Assembly: GCA_034003745.1 (NCBI GenBank)
Contig: JAVEYA010000021.1
Coordinates: 1 to 28,934 of the forward strand
Length of the DNA: 28,934 nt
Direction: 5' to 3'
Source of the DNA: JAVEYA01 sp034003745
Lineage (GTDB): Bacteria; Bacillota; Peptococcia; DRI-13; PHAD01
Position 1 is the stretch's first letter. The number at the start of each line of letters is the position of its first letter. The position numbers and the translations under genes were made by a program. The notes under the pieces were generated by a model. The model was not told where the DNA came from and ran no database searches. It worked only from the letters and a program-made list of their open reading frames with translations. This document shows, one piece after another, positions 1 to 7,990 of the stretch.

Positions 1-36
1 GCAAAGCCGGATCATTTGGGGAAGGAGCAATCATTC

Positions 37-570
37 ATGAAGAGGATCATTGTTGTGCTGCTGGCGTGCGGACTCTTGCTGAGCGGCTGTGGGACCAAGG
101 CCCCGGTCAATCAGAATGCAAAAAATGATAACGGCGTCCCGGCGGTAAATCTCCCTGCGGACACACAGCCCAAGCATCAGCTTAGCAGCGAAGAACGCGA
201 GGCTTTGGCTGATGAGGTTATTATAATCAAAGAAAAAATGTTCATTGCCCAGACCAACGACATTTACTTCAATGCTGAGGACTACTTAGGAAAAACAATA
301 AAATATGAGGGCATCTTCGATATCTACGAAATTCCCGAAACCGGCGCGGTCTATTATTCCGTCATCCGCTACGGTCCCGGCTGCTGCGGAATTGATGCCA
401 ACGCAGGCTTTGAAGTACGGTGGGACAAAGAATATCCCCAGCAAAACGAGTGGGTGGAAGCAGTCGGTGTTTTAGAAGAATATGATGAAAACGGCTATTG
501 GTATCTGCGTCTGGCGCTATCTTCCCTGAACGTTCTGCCCACCCGCGGCGAGGAATATGTGGAGCAATAA
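37..570 (+). CDS. Lipoprotein with DUF1980-like domain
   Basis: A 177-residue predicted lipoprotein. The start is the ATG at 37, preceded by GGAAGGAG about 9 bases upstream; an in-frame TTG at 16 lacks such a site. The N-terminus is a short basic and hydrophobic signal ending in the lipobox LLSGC, so lipidation and anchoring outside the membrane are expected. A low-complexity linker follows. The second half has the pattern 'GK-I-YEG-F' and then 'RYGPGCCGIDANAGFEVRW', which resembles the C-terminal domain of DUF1980/TIGR03943 (COG3689) proteins with their CC-x-DA core. That family usually has two N-terminal membrane helices and is often found near metal (zinc) transport genes; here the helices are replaced by a lipid anchor. 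The function is unknown. The domain assignment is from motif resemblance only. No partner gene is visible because the upstream neighbour is outside the window. Confidence 0.8.
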   Translation: MKRIIVVLLACGLLLSGCGTKAPVNQNAKNDNGVPAVNLPADTQPKHQLSSEEREALADEVIIIKEKMFIAQTNDIYFNAEDYLGKTIKYEGIFDIYEIPETGAVYYSVIRYGPGCCGIDANAGFEVRWDKEYPQQNEWVEAVGVLEEYDENGYWYLRLALSSLNVLPTRGEEYVEQ

Positions 571-575
571 AACAA

Positions 576-609
576 AAAGCAGTCACCCGCAATTGGAGAT
601 AACTGCTTT
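576..609 (+). terminator. Weak hairpin after lipoprotein gene
   Basis: AAAGCAGT (576-583) pairs with ACTGCTTT (602-609) just after the lipoprotein stop codon. The loop is long and the following T-run is poor, so this is only a possible terminator. Confidence 0.35.
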
Positions 610-620
610 GCGCTAGATTA

Positions 621-649
621 TTGACTTTTCACTCAATTTAGTATACTAT
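621..649 (+). promoter_or_regulatory. Sigma-A-like promoter for the 61-aa membrane protein
   Basis: The -35 box TTGACT (621-626) lies 17 bases from the -10 box TACTAT (644-649). An alternative -10, TATACT (642-647), would give a spacer of 15. It would start a leader of roughly 215 bases before the small membrane-protein gene. Confidence 0.6.
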
Positions 650-654
650 GAAAG

Positions 655-806
655 TAGAATTTCATATCGCTCTTTTTCGGTCAAAGCGGTTACGGTGAAA
701 ACTGTATTCGCGGGGTAAGTCATCTAAGTCCTTTCCGGATATGATGCGCTTATTTGAGAAGAGACTATCAGGGTGGATAGCCACAACTTTGGGCTATCCG
801 TTTTTT
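655..806 (+). promoter_or_regulatory. Structured leader with terminator, candidate attenuator or orphan riboswitch
   Basis: This is the untranslated leader between the promoter and the 61-aa gene. TCATATC (662-668) pairs with GATATGA (738-744), enclosing possible hairpins such as CGGTT/AACTG (687-691/700-704) and CGG/CCG (711-713/735-737). Downstream, GGATAGCC (775-782) pairs with GGCTATCC (792-799) and is followed by TTTTTT (801-806), a clean intrinsic terminator. CTATC at 765-769 can instead pair with GATAG at 776-780, which would destroy the terminator stem, so two mutually exclusive structures exist. I do not recognise the sequence as a known riboswitch class. It could also be a short independent RNA ending at the terminator. 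Confidence 0.5.
775..806 (+). terminator. Intrinsic terminator inside the leader
   Basis: An 8-bp perfect stem (775-782 with 792-799), a 9-base loop and a run of six T. It lies upstream of the small membrane-protein gene, which suggests attenuation, or else the 3' end of a small RNA. Confidence 0.75.
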
Positions 807-871
807 ATGCTCTGGTGAAGTCTGCTTCTTAGATTTGTGTGTTTATCTCTAACGGAAGGAGGTGACTTACT

Positions 872-1057
872 TTGAAGCTTTTTATTTTTCCTGTTATTTG
901 TGCAATTTTATTGGTTATCGGGTTTAGGCAGATTAATCCCGATATGGCCATCATGGGTATTGCTATTTCCGCTCTGATGGGCCTGGGTGTTGGCGTAGGA
1001 TTAAACAATCTTGTTTTTAGAACAAAAGGTTCAAATAGTCAGAACAAGCAAGTTTGA
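872..1057 (+). CDS. 61-aa two-helix membrane protein of unknown function
   Basis: Starts with TTG at 872, supported by an excellent Shine-Dalgarno site, GGAAGGAGGTGA (854-865), six bases upstream. The protein is almost all membrane: helix one covers residues 2-18, a short polar turn (RQINPD) follows, and helix two is a glycine-rich stretch from about residue 25 to 47. The C-terminal tail is basic and polar (RTKGSNSQNKQ). It stands alone behind its own promoter and a terminator-containing leader, and convergent to the leftward dehydrogenase operon. I do not recognise the family and assign no function. The strong ribosome-binding site, clear topology and dedicated leader make it likely to be real. 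Confidence 0.65.
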   Translation: MKLFIFPVICAILLVIGFRQINPDMAIMGIAISALMGLGVGVGLNNLVFRTKGSNSQNKQV

Positions 1058-1121
1058 CACAAGGGAAGGACACAAAGGGACGAATTGTCGCATACCACAA
1101 TTCGTCCCTAGTGCCTTGTGT
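1057..1121. repeat. Nested perfect palindrome (REP/MITE-like or terminator)
   Basis: The outer arms ACACAAGG (1057-1064) and CCTTGTGT (1114-1121) are perfectly complementary. Inside them GGGACGAATTGT (1077-1088) pairs perfectly with ACAATTCGTCCC (1097-1108) around an 8-base loop. No T-run follows. The GC-clamped arms fit a dispersed palindromic repeat better than a normal terminator. Confidence 0.6.
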
Positions 1122-1125
1122 AAGA

Positions 1126-1160
1126 AGCAGTTATCTTTTGATAACTGCTCCTTTTAATTT
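1126..1160. terminator. Terminator between convergent transcripts
   Basis: AGCAGTTATC (1126-1135) and GATAACTGCT (1140-1149) form a 10-bp perfect stem with a TTTT loop, followed by a mediocre T-rich stretch on the + strand. It lies between the rightward 61-aa gene and the leftward dehydrogenase operon and may serve both. Confidence 0.55.
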
Positions 1161-1206
1161 CAATGGATGCTATTACCAGCCGATGACTTTATCCATATTT
1201 CTCATC

Positions 1207-2487
1207 CTAGGTCCCGAACATTTCATTAAAGATCTCGTCTCTTTGGAACTGCTCGTCATATTCGGAATCCATTTCCAGGAGCGCAGCCGGGAAGCCGTAT
1301 TCTTTCATTTTGAGGACAAACGGGTCTGGATCAAAATATTCCGGCCCGACTACGCCGCTGGCTTTCCAGATGCCCTTGGCGATCAAGTCCAGCATGACAA
1401 CAGGTCCTACGGCTGTTTGGGCGACAACTGAAGAAGTGCCGAAATTCTTAATGCATTCCTGATTATCCGCGATCTGATAAATGTAGACGGAGCGTTTTAG
1501 GCCGTTCTTCCTGCCGGTAACCCAGGTGCCCGCGCAGCCTTTCCCTTCCATAATATTGGCCGTTTCCAGGGGAGAAGGCGCTACAATGCTTAAAAAATCT
1601 CGCGGCGTTATTTCGGAATTGCCGATTTTGATTTTCTTATCGACTTTATCCATGCCCAGTGCTTCCAGGTTTTTCAGCATGGTGCGGAATTCTTTGGACA
1701 GACCGTATTTGAAAGTGACGCGCTTACAGTCGATATAACGGGGAATTAGAACAACTTCTTCGTGCTCGATATTAACCACTTCCACATTACCGATGCCGCC
1801 TGGGAAGAAGAAAGTCTCCGGCTCGGAGAAGCACTCTGTAGTAAACCAGCCTCTTTCTTTTTCCCAAATGAGCGGCGGATTCAGACATTCTTCTATGGTG
1901 GTCCAGATGGAGAAGCCGAAGGCCACCTCCCGCCCGGGCAGTTTATAATTATCGCCGTCACGGATATTGATTTCGTCAATTTCGTCAAACAAATGTTTTT
2001 GGGCGTATTTGGCGAAGACGTCGGAGATTCCCGGCTCCACTCCGGAACCAACCAAAGCCATAATGCCTTTCTTCTTCCACCTTTCGTTCTGTTCGAACTG
2101 ATAATCCCCCAGTTTGATATAGGGTAGTTCGTAAGGCTTTTCCGGGTGCCGGCAGGAGAGGGTCATGGCGCAGTCCATATAGCCGACCCCGGCTTCATAG
2201 GCTGCGTCAAAAATGGGGGCGCAGTGGCTGGGGTCGACAACATTTAAGATAAAGTTAATACTATATTTTTTGACCATGTCAATGATCTCTTGTTGGCTGT
2301 CGGCATTCAATTTCACCGGAATGAACCGGGGGTCTTTGACCAGATCCGCTACCGCTTTGGAACGGTCTAAATTGGCGTCCGCAAGTACCATGGCGTCCAG
2401 CCAGGGGCCGCTTTTCTCTTCTCCTTTTTTAATCAGCATGGCTACGGATTGCCCTACTCCGCCCATGCCTATCACTAACAGCCTCAC
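1207..2487 (-). CDS. Saccharopine/carboxynorspermidine dehydrogenase-like oxidoreductase (copy A)
   Basis: A 426-residue NAD(P)-dependent enzyme of the saccharopine dehydrogenase family. It starts with GTG at 2487 behind GGAGGA. The N-terminal Rossmann fold carries GMGGVG at residues 7-12. The middle has 'GSGVEPGISDVFAKYA' and 'HLFDEIDEI', and the C-terminus has 'GTWVTGRKNG' and 'PEYFDPDPF'. These blocks follow the layout of carboxynorspermidine dehydrogenases better than that of lysine-forming saccharopine reductases. Such enzymes reductively join, or oxidatively split, a secondary amine between an amino acid or amine and an aldehyde or keto acid. It is the last gene of the leftward transporter cluster, 58 bases after the permease gene, and is a paralogue of the enzyme at 6672-7922. 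The substrate is not known. Confidence 0.85.
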   Translation of the reverse strand: MRLLVIGMGGVGQSVAMLIKKGEEKSGPWLDAMVLADANLDRSKAVADLVKDPRFIPVKLNADSQQEIIDMVKKYSINFILNVVDPSHCAPIFDAAYEAGVGYMDCAMTLSCRHPEKPYELPYIKLGDYQFEQNERWKKKGIMALVGSGVEPGISDVFAKYAQKHLFDEIDEINIRDGDNYKLPGREVAFGFSIWTTIEECLNPPLIWEKERGWFTTECFSEPETFFFPGGIGNVEVVNIEHEEVVLIPRYIDCKRVTFKYGLSKEFRTMLKNLEALGMDKVDKKIKIGNSEITPRDFLSIVAPSPLETANIMEGKGCAGTWVTGRKNGLKRSVYIYQIADNQECIKNFGTSSVVAQTAVGPVVMLDLIAKGIWKASGVVGPEYFDPDPFVLKMKEYGFPAALLEMDSEYDEQFQRDEIFNEMFGT

Positions 2488-2545
2488 AATAATTCCTCCG
2501 ATTTTTAATGATTTTTATCAAGTAACCTTGTTTTAGAAATCCTAT

Positions 2546-3382
2546 TTAATTCTCGGAATTATTACCTCCTTCATTTTGTTCCAACCTGCTTTGGGCCACC
2601 TGGGCAATGACCATGATTCCGATCGTGCCCAGGATGACCAAGGTTGACAGTGCATTTACATCCGGGGAGACGCCTTTTTTCACCAGACCCAGAATGTACA
2701 GGGGCATGGTCGTACTGCCGGGACCGGAGGTGAAGAAGCTGATGACGACGTCATCCAGCGACAGCGTCAGGGCAAGCATACCGCCGGCAATAACGCCCGG
2801 CATAATCAGCGGAAGGGTTACTCGCATAAATGTACGGAATTCATTTGCACCTAAGTCCCTGGCAGCCTCTTCAATGGAGCGGTCAAACCCGGCGATACGG
2901 GATCTGACGGTGATCGCTACAAAAGGCATGGAAAAAGTCACATGGGATAGGATCAAGGTCAGCAGGCCTGTTTTAAGGTGAATAGAAGAAAAGAAGACCA
3001 GGAGCGCAATTCCAAAGACGATTTCCGGTATGGCGATGGGGATATAGAGTGAATTGGTGATCAGGCTCTTTAACTTAAATTCAAATCTATACAGCCCCAC
3101 GGCACACAATGTCCCTATTACAATGGAAATAACAGTGGAGGCGCCCGCGACCAGGAGCGTATTATAAAAAGATTCCATCAAGCGGCTGTTGTCAAACATC
3201 CGGAAATACCAATCCGTCGTAAATCCCTGGAATTTGATATTCACTTTTGAGGTATTGAAGGAGAAGACGATCACGATGACAATGGGCAGATATAAAAACA
3301 AATAGACCAGGCAGGCATAGAGCATGGACAACGGATGAAACTCTATTTTCTTTTTATTATGGATGGATATCTCCGGATTCAT
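2546..3382 (-). CDS. potC: ABC transporter permease, PotC type
   Basis: A 278-residue inner-membrane permease of the spermidine/putrescine (PotC) family. It starts at ATG 3382, six bases after AAGGAGGA. About six transmembrane segments are visible, starting near residue 18. The cytoplasmic coupling loop is intact: EEAARDLGANEF is followed by 'LPLIMPGV', the EAA motif that docks on the ATPase. Length matches PotC. It follows the PotB-like permease by 32 bases and precedes dehydrogenase copy A. Polyamine specificity is only a family-level guess; this subfamily also takes up other amines and small organic solutes. Confidence 0.9.
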   Translation of the reverse strand: MNPEISIHNKKKIEFHPLSMLYACLVYLFLYLPIVIVIVFSFNTSKVNIKFQGFTTDWYFRMFDNSRLMESFYNTLLVAGASTVISIVIGTLCAVGLYRFEFKLKSLITNSLYIPIAIPEIVFGIALLVFFSSIHLKTGLLTLILSHVTFSMPFVAITVRSRIAGFDRSIEEAARDLGANEFRTFMRVTLPLIMPGVIAGGMLALTLSLDDVVISFFTSGPGSTTMPLYILGLVKKGVSPDVNALSTLVILGTIGIMVIAQVAQSRLEQNEGGNNSEN

Positions 3383-3414
3383 CAGCGTCCTCCTTAAAAA
3401 TATGCGTCCTTCCC

Positions 3415-4269
3415 TTAGGCCATGTCTTCCAGCTTACCGACCTTGGTATACAGTTTCAGCAAGATCAGGGTAATAAGAATCAGAAAAAGGGATAGCGCCG
3501 CCCCCAGCGGCCAGTTTCTGGCGGAGAGAAACTGGTTTTTAATCAGGTTGCCGATATACATAGTGGAGCCGCCGCCCATCATTTCAGAGATATAAAACAG
3601 TCCCAGCGAGGGAATAAAGGTCTGGAGGGAAGCGGCAAAGACGCCGGGCATGGTGAGCGGGAAGATTACCCTTAAGAAAGTGCGGGCCTTGGTAGCGCCC
3701 AAATCCCGGGCCGCCTCCAACAGCGAAACGTCCAGCTTTTCAATGGAGGCATATAAGGGCAGTACTGCGAAGGGAAGAAGTTCATAAACCATCCCGAGCA
3801 AAGTTGCGCCATCTGTATAGAGCATTTCCAAGGGCTTGGAGATAATGCCCAGCGTGAGCAGAAGCGTATTGATGACGCCCTCCATTCTTAGGAGGGTGGT
3901 CCAGCCATAGATGCGGATAACCGAATTAATCCAGAAAGGCAGCATAATGAAGAGCAGGAAGTATTTCCGGTAGTCCCGGGGCATATTGGCAATCACATAG
4001 GCAAAGGGATAACCGATTAAGAGGCATAAGACGGCTGTCTGCAAGGATAAGGCAAAAGAGCGGTACATGATCAGCATGAAATCCCGCTTAAAAAGACTGG
4101 CATAGCTTTCCACGGAAAACCGAAAATCAATCCCGCCGCTGGGGTTTTTAGTCAGAAAGCTGATTTCGATAACGTTGAACAGCGGAATCATCACGAAGAT
4201 CAGCAGCCATAGGAAAGTAGGCCCCAGCATCACATATAAAGGAAGGTCAGGCCTCGACTTACCCTTCAT
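3415..4269 (-). CDS. potB: ABC transporter permease, PotB type
   Basis: A 284-residue inner-membrane permease that would pair with the PotC-like subunit as a heterodimer. It begins with a short basic segment and a membrane helix from about residue 11, with further helices spread along the length. The EAA coupling loop reads 'LLEAARDLGATKARTF' and is followed by 'FPLTMPGV'. The start ATG overlaps the end of the ATPase gene by 11 bases, with GGGAGG just upstream inside that gene, so translational coupling is likely. Intact and of normal length. Confidence 0.9.
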   Translation of the reverse strand: MKGKSRPDLPLYVMLGPTFLWLLIFVMIPLFNVIEISFLTKNPSGGIDFRFSVESYASLFKRDFMLIMYRSFALSLQTAVLCLLIGYPFAYVIANMPRDYRKYFLLFIMLPFWINSVIRIYGWTTLLRMEGVINTLLLTLGIISKPLEMLYTDGATLLGMVYELLPFAVLPLYASIEKLDVSLLEAARDLGATKARTFLRVIFPLTMPGVFAASLQTFIPSLGLFYISEMMGGGSTMYIGNLIKNQFLSARNWPLGAALSLFLILITLILLKLYTKVGKLEDMA

Positions 4270-5389
4270 CCGAACCTCCCGGCGCCCGCATGGTATTTTC
4301 GATCATAGTATAAACCTGTTCTTCCCGGGTACGCAGGATGACGCCGTGGTCGTCTTTCCAATAAATATTGACGATTGCGCCTACCGGGTATAAGTTCTCC
4401 ATCTGCGGCGTAGTCAGTTTAATCTCCTGACCATTGGCCAATTCTACGACCGTCTTAGAGACCGAACCGATAAAGACATGCTCCTTGACTTTGCCGTAGA
4501 TATGAAAATTCGGCGTATCCCCGGCGGTAATTTTCAGATTTTCCGGGCGCACGCAAATATACACCATTTCATTTTGGAAAAAGCCCGTGGCCTTGAGACA
4601 GGCATGGCCGAACTCCATTTTGACGTAAATCTCCCCGGCGCTAACCTTTTCCACAGAGGCGTCCAGCAAATTGGTTTCCCCAATAAAATCAGCCACAAAT
4701 TTGGTGACCGGCTGGTTGTAAATTTCCTGGGGCGTACCGATTTGCTCCAGTACGCCGTTGTTCATCACGCCAATCCGGTCGCTCATAGCCAACGCTTCTT
4801 CCTGGTCGTGGGTAACAAAAACAAAGGTCACGCCCAGGTTCTTTTGCAGATGCTTCAGCTCCAGCTGCATTTGTTTTCTTAACTTTAAGTCCAGGGCGCC
4901 CAAAGGTTCGTCCAAGAGCAGTACCTTGGGATCATTGGCCAGCGCGCGGGCAATGGCGACCCGTTGCTTCTGGCCGCCGGACATCTGGGAGGGCATGCGC
5001 TTCTCCATCCCTTCCAGTTGCACCAGCTTCAGCATTTCGGCTACTTTTTGTTTGATTTCCGCTTTCTTGACCTTTTTTTCCACCAAGCCGAAAGCTATAT
5101 TCTCTTCTACGTTCATGTGCGGGAATAAGGCGTAATTCTGGAATACCGTATTCACGCTGCGTTCGTTCGGCTTTTTGGCGGAGACGTCTATACCCTCCAG
5201 GAATATCTTTCCTTCGGTCAGGATTTCGAAGCCGGCAATCAGGCGGAGTGTGGTCGTCTTACCGCAGCCGGAAGGACCCAGGAGCGTAAAAAATTCACCT
5301 TCTCGGATATCCAGGTTTAAGTTTTTGACTACCTGGGTATCTTCAAAGTATTTCACTACATTTTTTAAGCTGATGGTCGGCTGCTTCAA
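4259..5389 (-). CDS. potA: ABC transporter ATP-binding protein, PotA type
   Basis: A 376-residue ATPase that powers the importer. It starts with TTG at 5389, eight bases after GAAGGTGG. Walker A is GPSGCGKTT (residues 38-46), the Q-loop region is 'VFQNYALFPH', the ABC signature is MSGGQKQR (about 136-143), Walker B is LLLDEP (157-162) and the switch histidine lies in 'FVTHDQEEA'. The C-terminal third is a TOBE-type regulatory domain, as in PotA/CysA/MalK-class proteins. The domain set is complete. It is the second gene of the transporter transcript, 87 bases after the binding-protein gene. Confidence 0.92.
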   Translation of the reverse strand: MKQPTISLKNVVKYFEDTQVVKNLNLDIREGEFFTLLGPSGCGKTTTLRLIAGFEILTEGKIFLEGIDVSAKKPNERSVNTVFQNYALFPHMNVEENIAFGLVEKKVKKAEIKQKVAEMLKLVQLEGMEKRMPSQMSGGQKQRVAIARALANDPKVLLLDEPLGALDLKLRKQMQLELKHLQKNLGVTFVFVTHDQEEALAMSDRIGVMNNGVLEQIGTPQEIYNQPVTKFVADFIGETNLLDASVEKVSAGEIYVKMEFGHACLKATGFFQNEMVYICVRPENLKITAGDTPNFHIYGKVKEHVFIGSVSKTVVELANGQEIKLTTPQMENLYPVGAIVNIYWKDDHGVILRTREEQVYTMIENTMRAPGGSDEG

Positions 5390-5476
5390 AATCTTTCCAC
5401 CTTCTTTAGCTAAAGTATCTTTTCATATTTTTCGGGCCTGGTGCTTATTTCTAACTTAATCATCATAAAACCTTTT

Positions 5477-6550
5477 TTACTCCGCTTTCATTTGGGTGAA
5501 AACTTCGTCATAATAGGCTGCGGCGTCGCCGATATCAGCAATAAAGTGCGCTCGGGACAGTTCCTTGGCGTCCACATTGCCGCCGGGGTTGTCCAGATAG
5601 TCGGAATCCAGGAGTTCCTTGGCGGCGTCGTTTAAACAGATGCCGGGGAATTCGTCCAGAATCATTTTATAGATATCCGGCCGGTGGATAAAGCTGATAA
5701 AAGTTTCGGCATTTTCTTTGTTTTTGGCTGTAGACGTGATAACGAAATTATCGATGGCGGCTTCGCAGGGCTCGGTGGTATAAACTACAGCTATGGCGCT
5801 GTTTTCACCGATAGCCTGACCGGCGTCGATATTATACACCAGACCGGCCGCTACTTCATTGGTGGCCAGCGCGGTTTTGGAACTGTCGGAGTCAAAGGTT
5901 TTGACGTTTTTCTTTAATTCTTTAAGCCAAGGCAGCGTCCCTTGGATGGTAGCCTTATCCCGGGTGTCCACGTCTTTGCCGGTGGCCTTCAGGGCCGCTC
6001 CAACCAGTTCGCGGGAATCATCCAGGACGACGAGATTGTTTGCCAAAGCAGGATTCAGCAAATCGTTCAGGCTGGTGATGGTCACGCCAAGTTCGGCCAT
6101 TTTATCCGTGTTGACCGCGATAAGCGTCATTGTTGCCATATAAGGGATGCTGTACACATTATCCGGGTCAAAATCCCTGTTTAAAACGGAAGGAGAAATG
6201 TTTTTGAAGTTTTCGATCTTGGATTTATCAATAGGCTGTATAAAGCCTTTTTCTTTCATTAGATTGATGACATAATTGCTGGGGACGATAAGGTCATATT
6301 GTTCCGTCCCGCCGGCTTCCAGCTTCGCCAGCATCTCTTCATTGGAAGAAAAGGTACTCTCAACAACACGGATACCCGTTTCGTCTTCAAACAGGTCGTA
6401 AACTTCCGGAGGGATGTATTCCGTCCAATTATAGAGGGATAATTTCTGAGAACCTCCTCCGGCCAAGCCGCCTGATGAGCCGCTGCAGCCGCTTAAGCCA
6501 AGGGAAACCAGTAAAATCCCCGTTAATAATAAAGCTGTAATCTTTCTCAA
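5477..6550 (-). CDS. potD: ABC transporter substrate-binding lipoprotein, PotD type
   Basis: A 357-residue extracytoplasmic binding protein. The best start is TTG at 6550: GGAGGT lies eight bases upstream, and the product then begins MRKI, a typical signal peptide, with lipobox LGLSGC and a Gly/Ser spacer. An upstream extension to 6580 would put the ribosome-binding site inside the gene. The mature part begins 'LSLYNWTEYIPPEV', the PotD/PotF hallmark at the start of the first lobe, and ends with the 'IDNFVITSTAKNKENAETF' and 'IHRPDIY' region common to these proteins. It is first in the transporter transcript, directly after a palindromic promoter. The ligand cannot be decided from sequence by eye. 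Confidence 0.92.
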   Translation of the reverse strand: MRKITALLLTGILLVSLGLSGCSGSSGGLAGGGSQKLSLYNWTEYIPPEVYDLFEDETGIRVVESTFSSNEEMLAKLEAGGTEQYDLIVPSNYVINLMKEKGFIQPIDKSKIENFKNISPSVLNRDFDPDNVYSIPYMATMTLIAVNTDKMAELGVTITSLNDLLNPALANNLVVLDDSRELVGAALKATGKDVDTRDKATIQGTLPWLKELKKNVKTFDSDSSKTALATNEVAAGLVYNIDAGQAIGENSAIAVVYTTEPCEAAIDNFVITSTAKNKENAETFISFIHRPDIYKMILDEFPGICLNDAAKELLDSDYLDNPGGNVDAKELSRAHFIADIGDAAAYYDEVFTQMKAE

Positions 6551-6588
6551 TGTAACATACCTCCATTTTAAAAATACCAATAAAATTT

Positions 6589-6619
6589 ATTATACCATCT
6601 TCCGTTAAAGATGGTATAA
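6589..6619 (-). promoter_or_regulatory. Promoter embedded in a 12-bp-arm palindrome upstream of potD
   Basis: TTATACCATCTT (6590-6601) and AAGATGGTATAA (6608-6619) are perfect inverted arms around a 6-base centre. Read leftward, the -10 box TATAAT occupies 6594-6589, overlapping one arm. No good -35 box lies 16-18 bases upstream, where the other arm sits. This fits an operator that controls the transporter promoter, either a repressor site or an activator site compensating for the weak -35. Confidence 0.5.
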
Positions 6620-6664
6620 AAAAAAGCAGGACAGCATCATCAAGCGGATGCCGCTGCCTGCTTT
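6618..6664 (-). terminator. Intrinsic terminator of dehydrogenase copy B
   Basis: Read leftward, AAAGCAGG (6664-6657) pairs with CCTGCTTT (6630-6623), with further imperfect pairing inside (CAGC/GCTG), and runs into eight T (6625-6618). It separates the riboswitch-controlled dehydrogenase transcript from the transporter transcript. Confidence 0.8.
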
Positions 6665-6671
6665 CGAAGAT

Positions 6672-7922
6672 CTATTTTTCTATTATTTTCCAAGCAAAAC
6701 CGCTTTCCTCCATTAGTTGCAGATACGGTTTCGGGTCAAAATATTCCGGCGCGAAGACACCCGCATCCTTCCAGAGACCTTTTCCAATCAATTCAATCAT
6801 CAGGGCAGCGCCGAACCCGGTTTGGGCGACTACCGCCTGGGAACCCCATATCTTCATGGACATCTGGTTATCAAAGGGCTGATAGATAAAATATTCTTTG
6901 CGCTGACCGTTTTTTTTACCGATACAGTGCACGCCGACCAGCATCATCCCCTGCATTTCCTCCCCCAGATCTAGGGGTTGGGGCGCGCAGGCGGCGACTA
7001 CATCACGCGGTACTACTTGCAGGTTGCCGACCTGCACCGGGTTGATATTTCTTAAGCCTAATTTATCCAACACTTTCAAAGCCGTAATCAGGGCGGGCTC
7101 CAAGGCGATCTTAAAGGTGACTCTTTTAAGACCGTATTGGCTTAAGAACTTAGGCATGGTCACTGTTTCTTCATGTTCCACTTTTACCAGGGTATTTTCT
7201 CCGACCCCTTCCGGCATCAGGAAGGTCTCCTCTCCGCTGAACGGCTTATCCATAATAAAGCCGCCTCTGTCCGCGTCGTATTCCACGTTGGGATTCATAA
7301 CCTCATCCAGTACCGTCCAAACATTAAAGCCAAAGGTGATCGTATCCGGGTCCGCTCCCGGTATGGCGAGATTCCCGCCATCTTTGACGTGAATCTCGGT
7401 CAGTTCATCGAATAATTCCGTGGCCGCATATTTGGCAAAGACATTGACCACGCCCGGGTCAATGCCCATACAGATAACAGCCAGGGCGCCCTTTTCTTTC
7501 CATCTTTCATGGTTGCCAAAATTATAGGAGGTCATGGGGATGGCGTAACTGTTTTCAATGCCGGGACCATACGACGGCACCTCTTTCGGCACAGACCAGG
7601 TACCCATATTCCCATAATTCACGCCCGCTTCATAGGCTGCGTCAAAAATCCTGTCGCTGGCGAATGGTGGCGCGCTGTCCATGACAAAGTCGATTTGCCG
7701 GGCTTTCATTAATTGAACCATATCTTCAATGTTCGCGGCATCTACCCGGGCTGCCGCAAAGCGGGTATCCGGATAAAGTTTGGCTTGTACCGCCCTGGCC
7801 CGGTCCAGGTTGCAATCTGTGATCAGACAGTAGGTTAGCCAGGCGCCTGCAGGGTCTCTTGCTTTCAGGATTTTCAGAATACTTTCGCCAACTGCGCCTG
7901 CGCCGACCAGCATCATTCTCAT
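6672..7922 (-). CDS. Saccharopine/carboxynorspermidine dehydrogenase-like oxidoreductase (copy B), riboswitch-controlled
   Basis: A 416-residue paralogue of the enzyme at 1207-2487. The start is ATG 7922, eight bases after GGAGGGA. The open frame continues upstream to 8192, but that part is leader RNA. The Rossmann motif is GAGAVG (residues 7-12). The central 'GIDPGVVNVFAKYA' and 'ELFDELTEIHVKDGG', and the C-terminal 'GVHCIGKKNGQRKEYFIYQ' and 'PEYFDPKPY', match the carboxynorspermidine dehydrogenase layout. The enzyme should make or break a C-N bond between an amine or amino group and a carbonyl compound, using NAD(P)H. It has its own promoter, a glycine-type riboswitch and its own terminator, so its expression is probably set by glycine. 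The real substrate is unknown. Confidence 0.85.
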   Translation of the reverse strand: MRMMLVGAGAVGESILKILKARDPAGAWLTYCLITDCNLDRARAVQAKLYPDTRFAAARVDAANIEDMVQLMKARQIDFVMDSAPPFASDRIFDAAYEAGVNYGNMGTWSVPKEVPSYGPGIENSYAIPMTSYNFGNHERWKEKGALAVICMGIDPGVVNVFAKYAATELFDELTEIHVKDGGNLAIPGADPDTITFGFNVWTVLDEVMNPNVEYDADRGGFIMDKPFSGEETFLMPEGVGENTLVKVEHEETVTMPKFLSQYGLKRVTFKIALEPALITALKVLDKLGLRNINPVQVGNLQVVPRDVVAACAPQPLDLGEEMQGMMLVGVHCIGKKNGQRKEYFIYQPFDNQMSMKIWGSQAVVAQTGFGAALMIELIGKGLWKDAGVFAPEYFDPKPYLQLMEESGFAWKIIEK

Positions 7923-7990
7923 TAAGTGAATCCCTCCAAATTTTCTGGTATTCATCTTAAAGCGAATATGTTTTCTTTTCATAAAAAAGG

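Noticed and set aside
1054..1431. 125-codon rightward open frame
   Set aside because: It runs antisense through the dehydrogenase gene and through the palindrome; no ribosome-binding site or family resemblance.
6571..6619. Third GntR operator near potD
   Set aside because: It shares only TGGTATA; the spacing and centre do not match the 16-bp GGYATAC-NN-GTATACC pattern.
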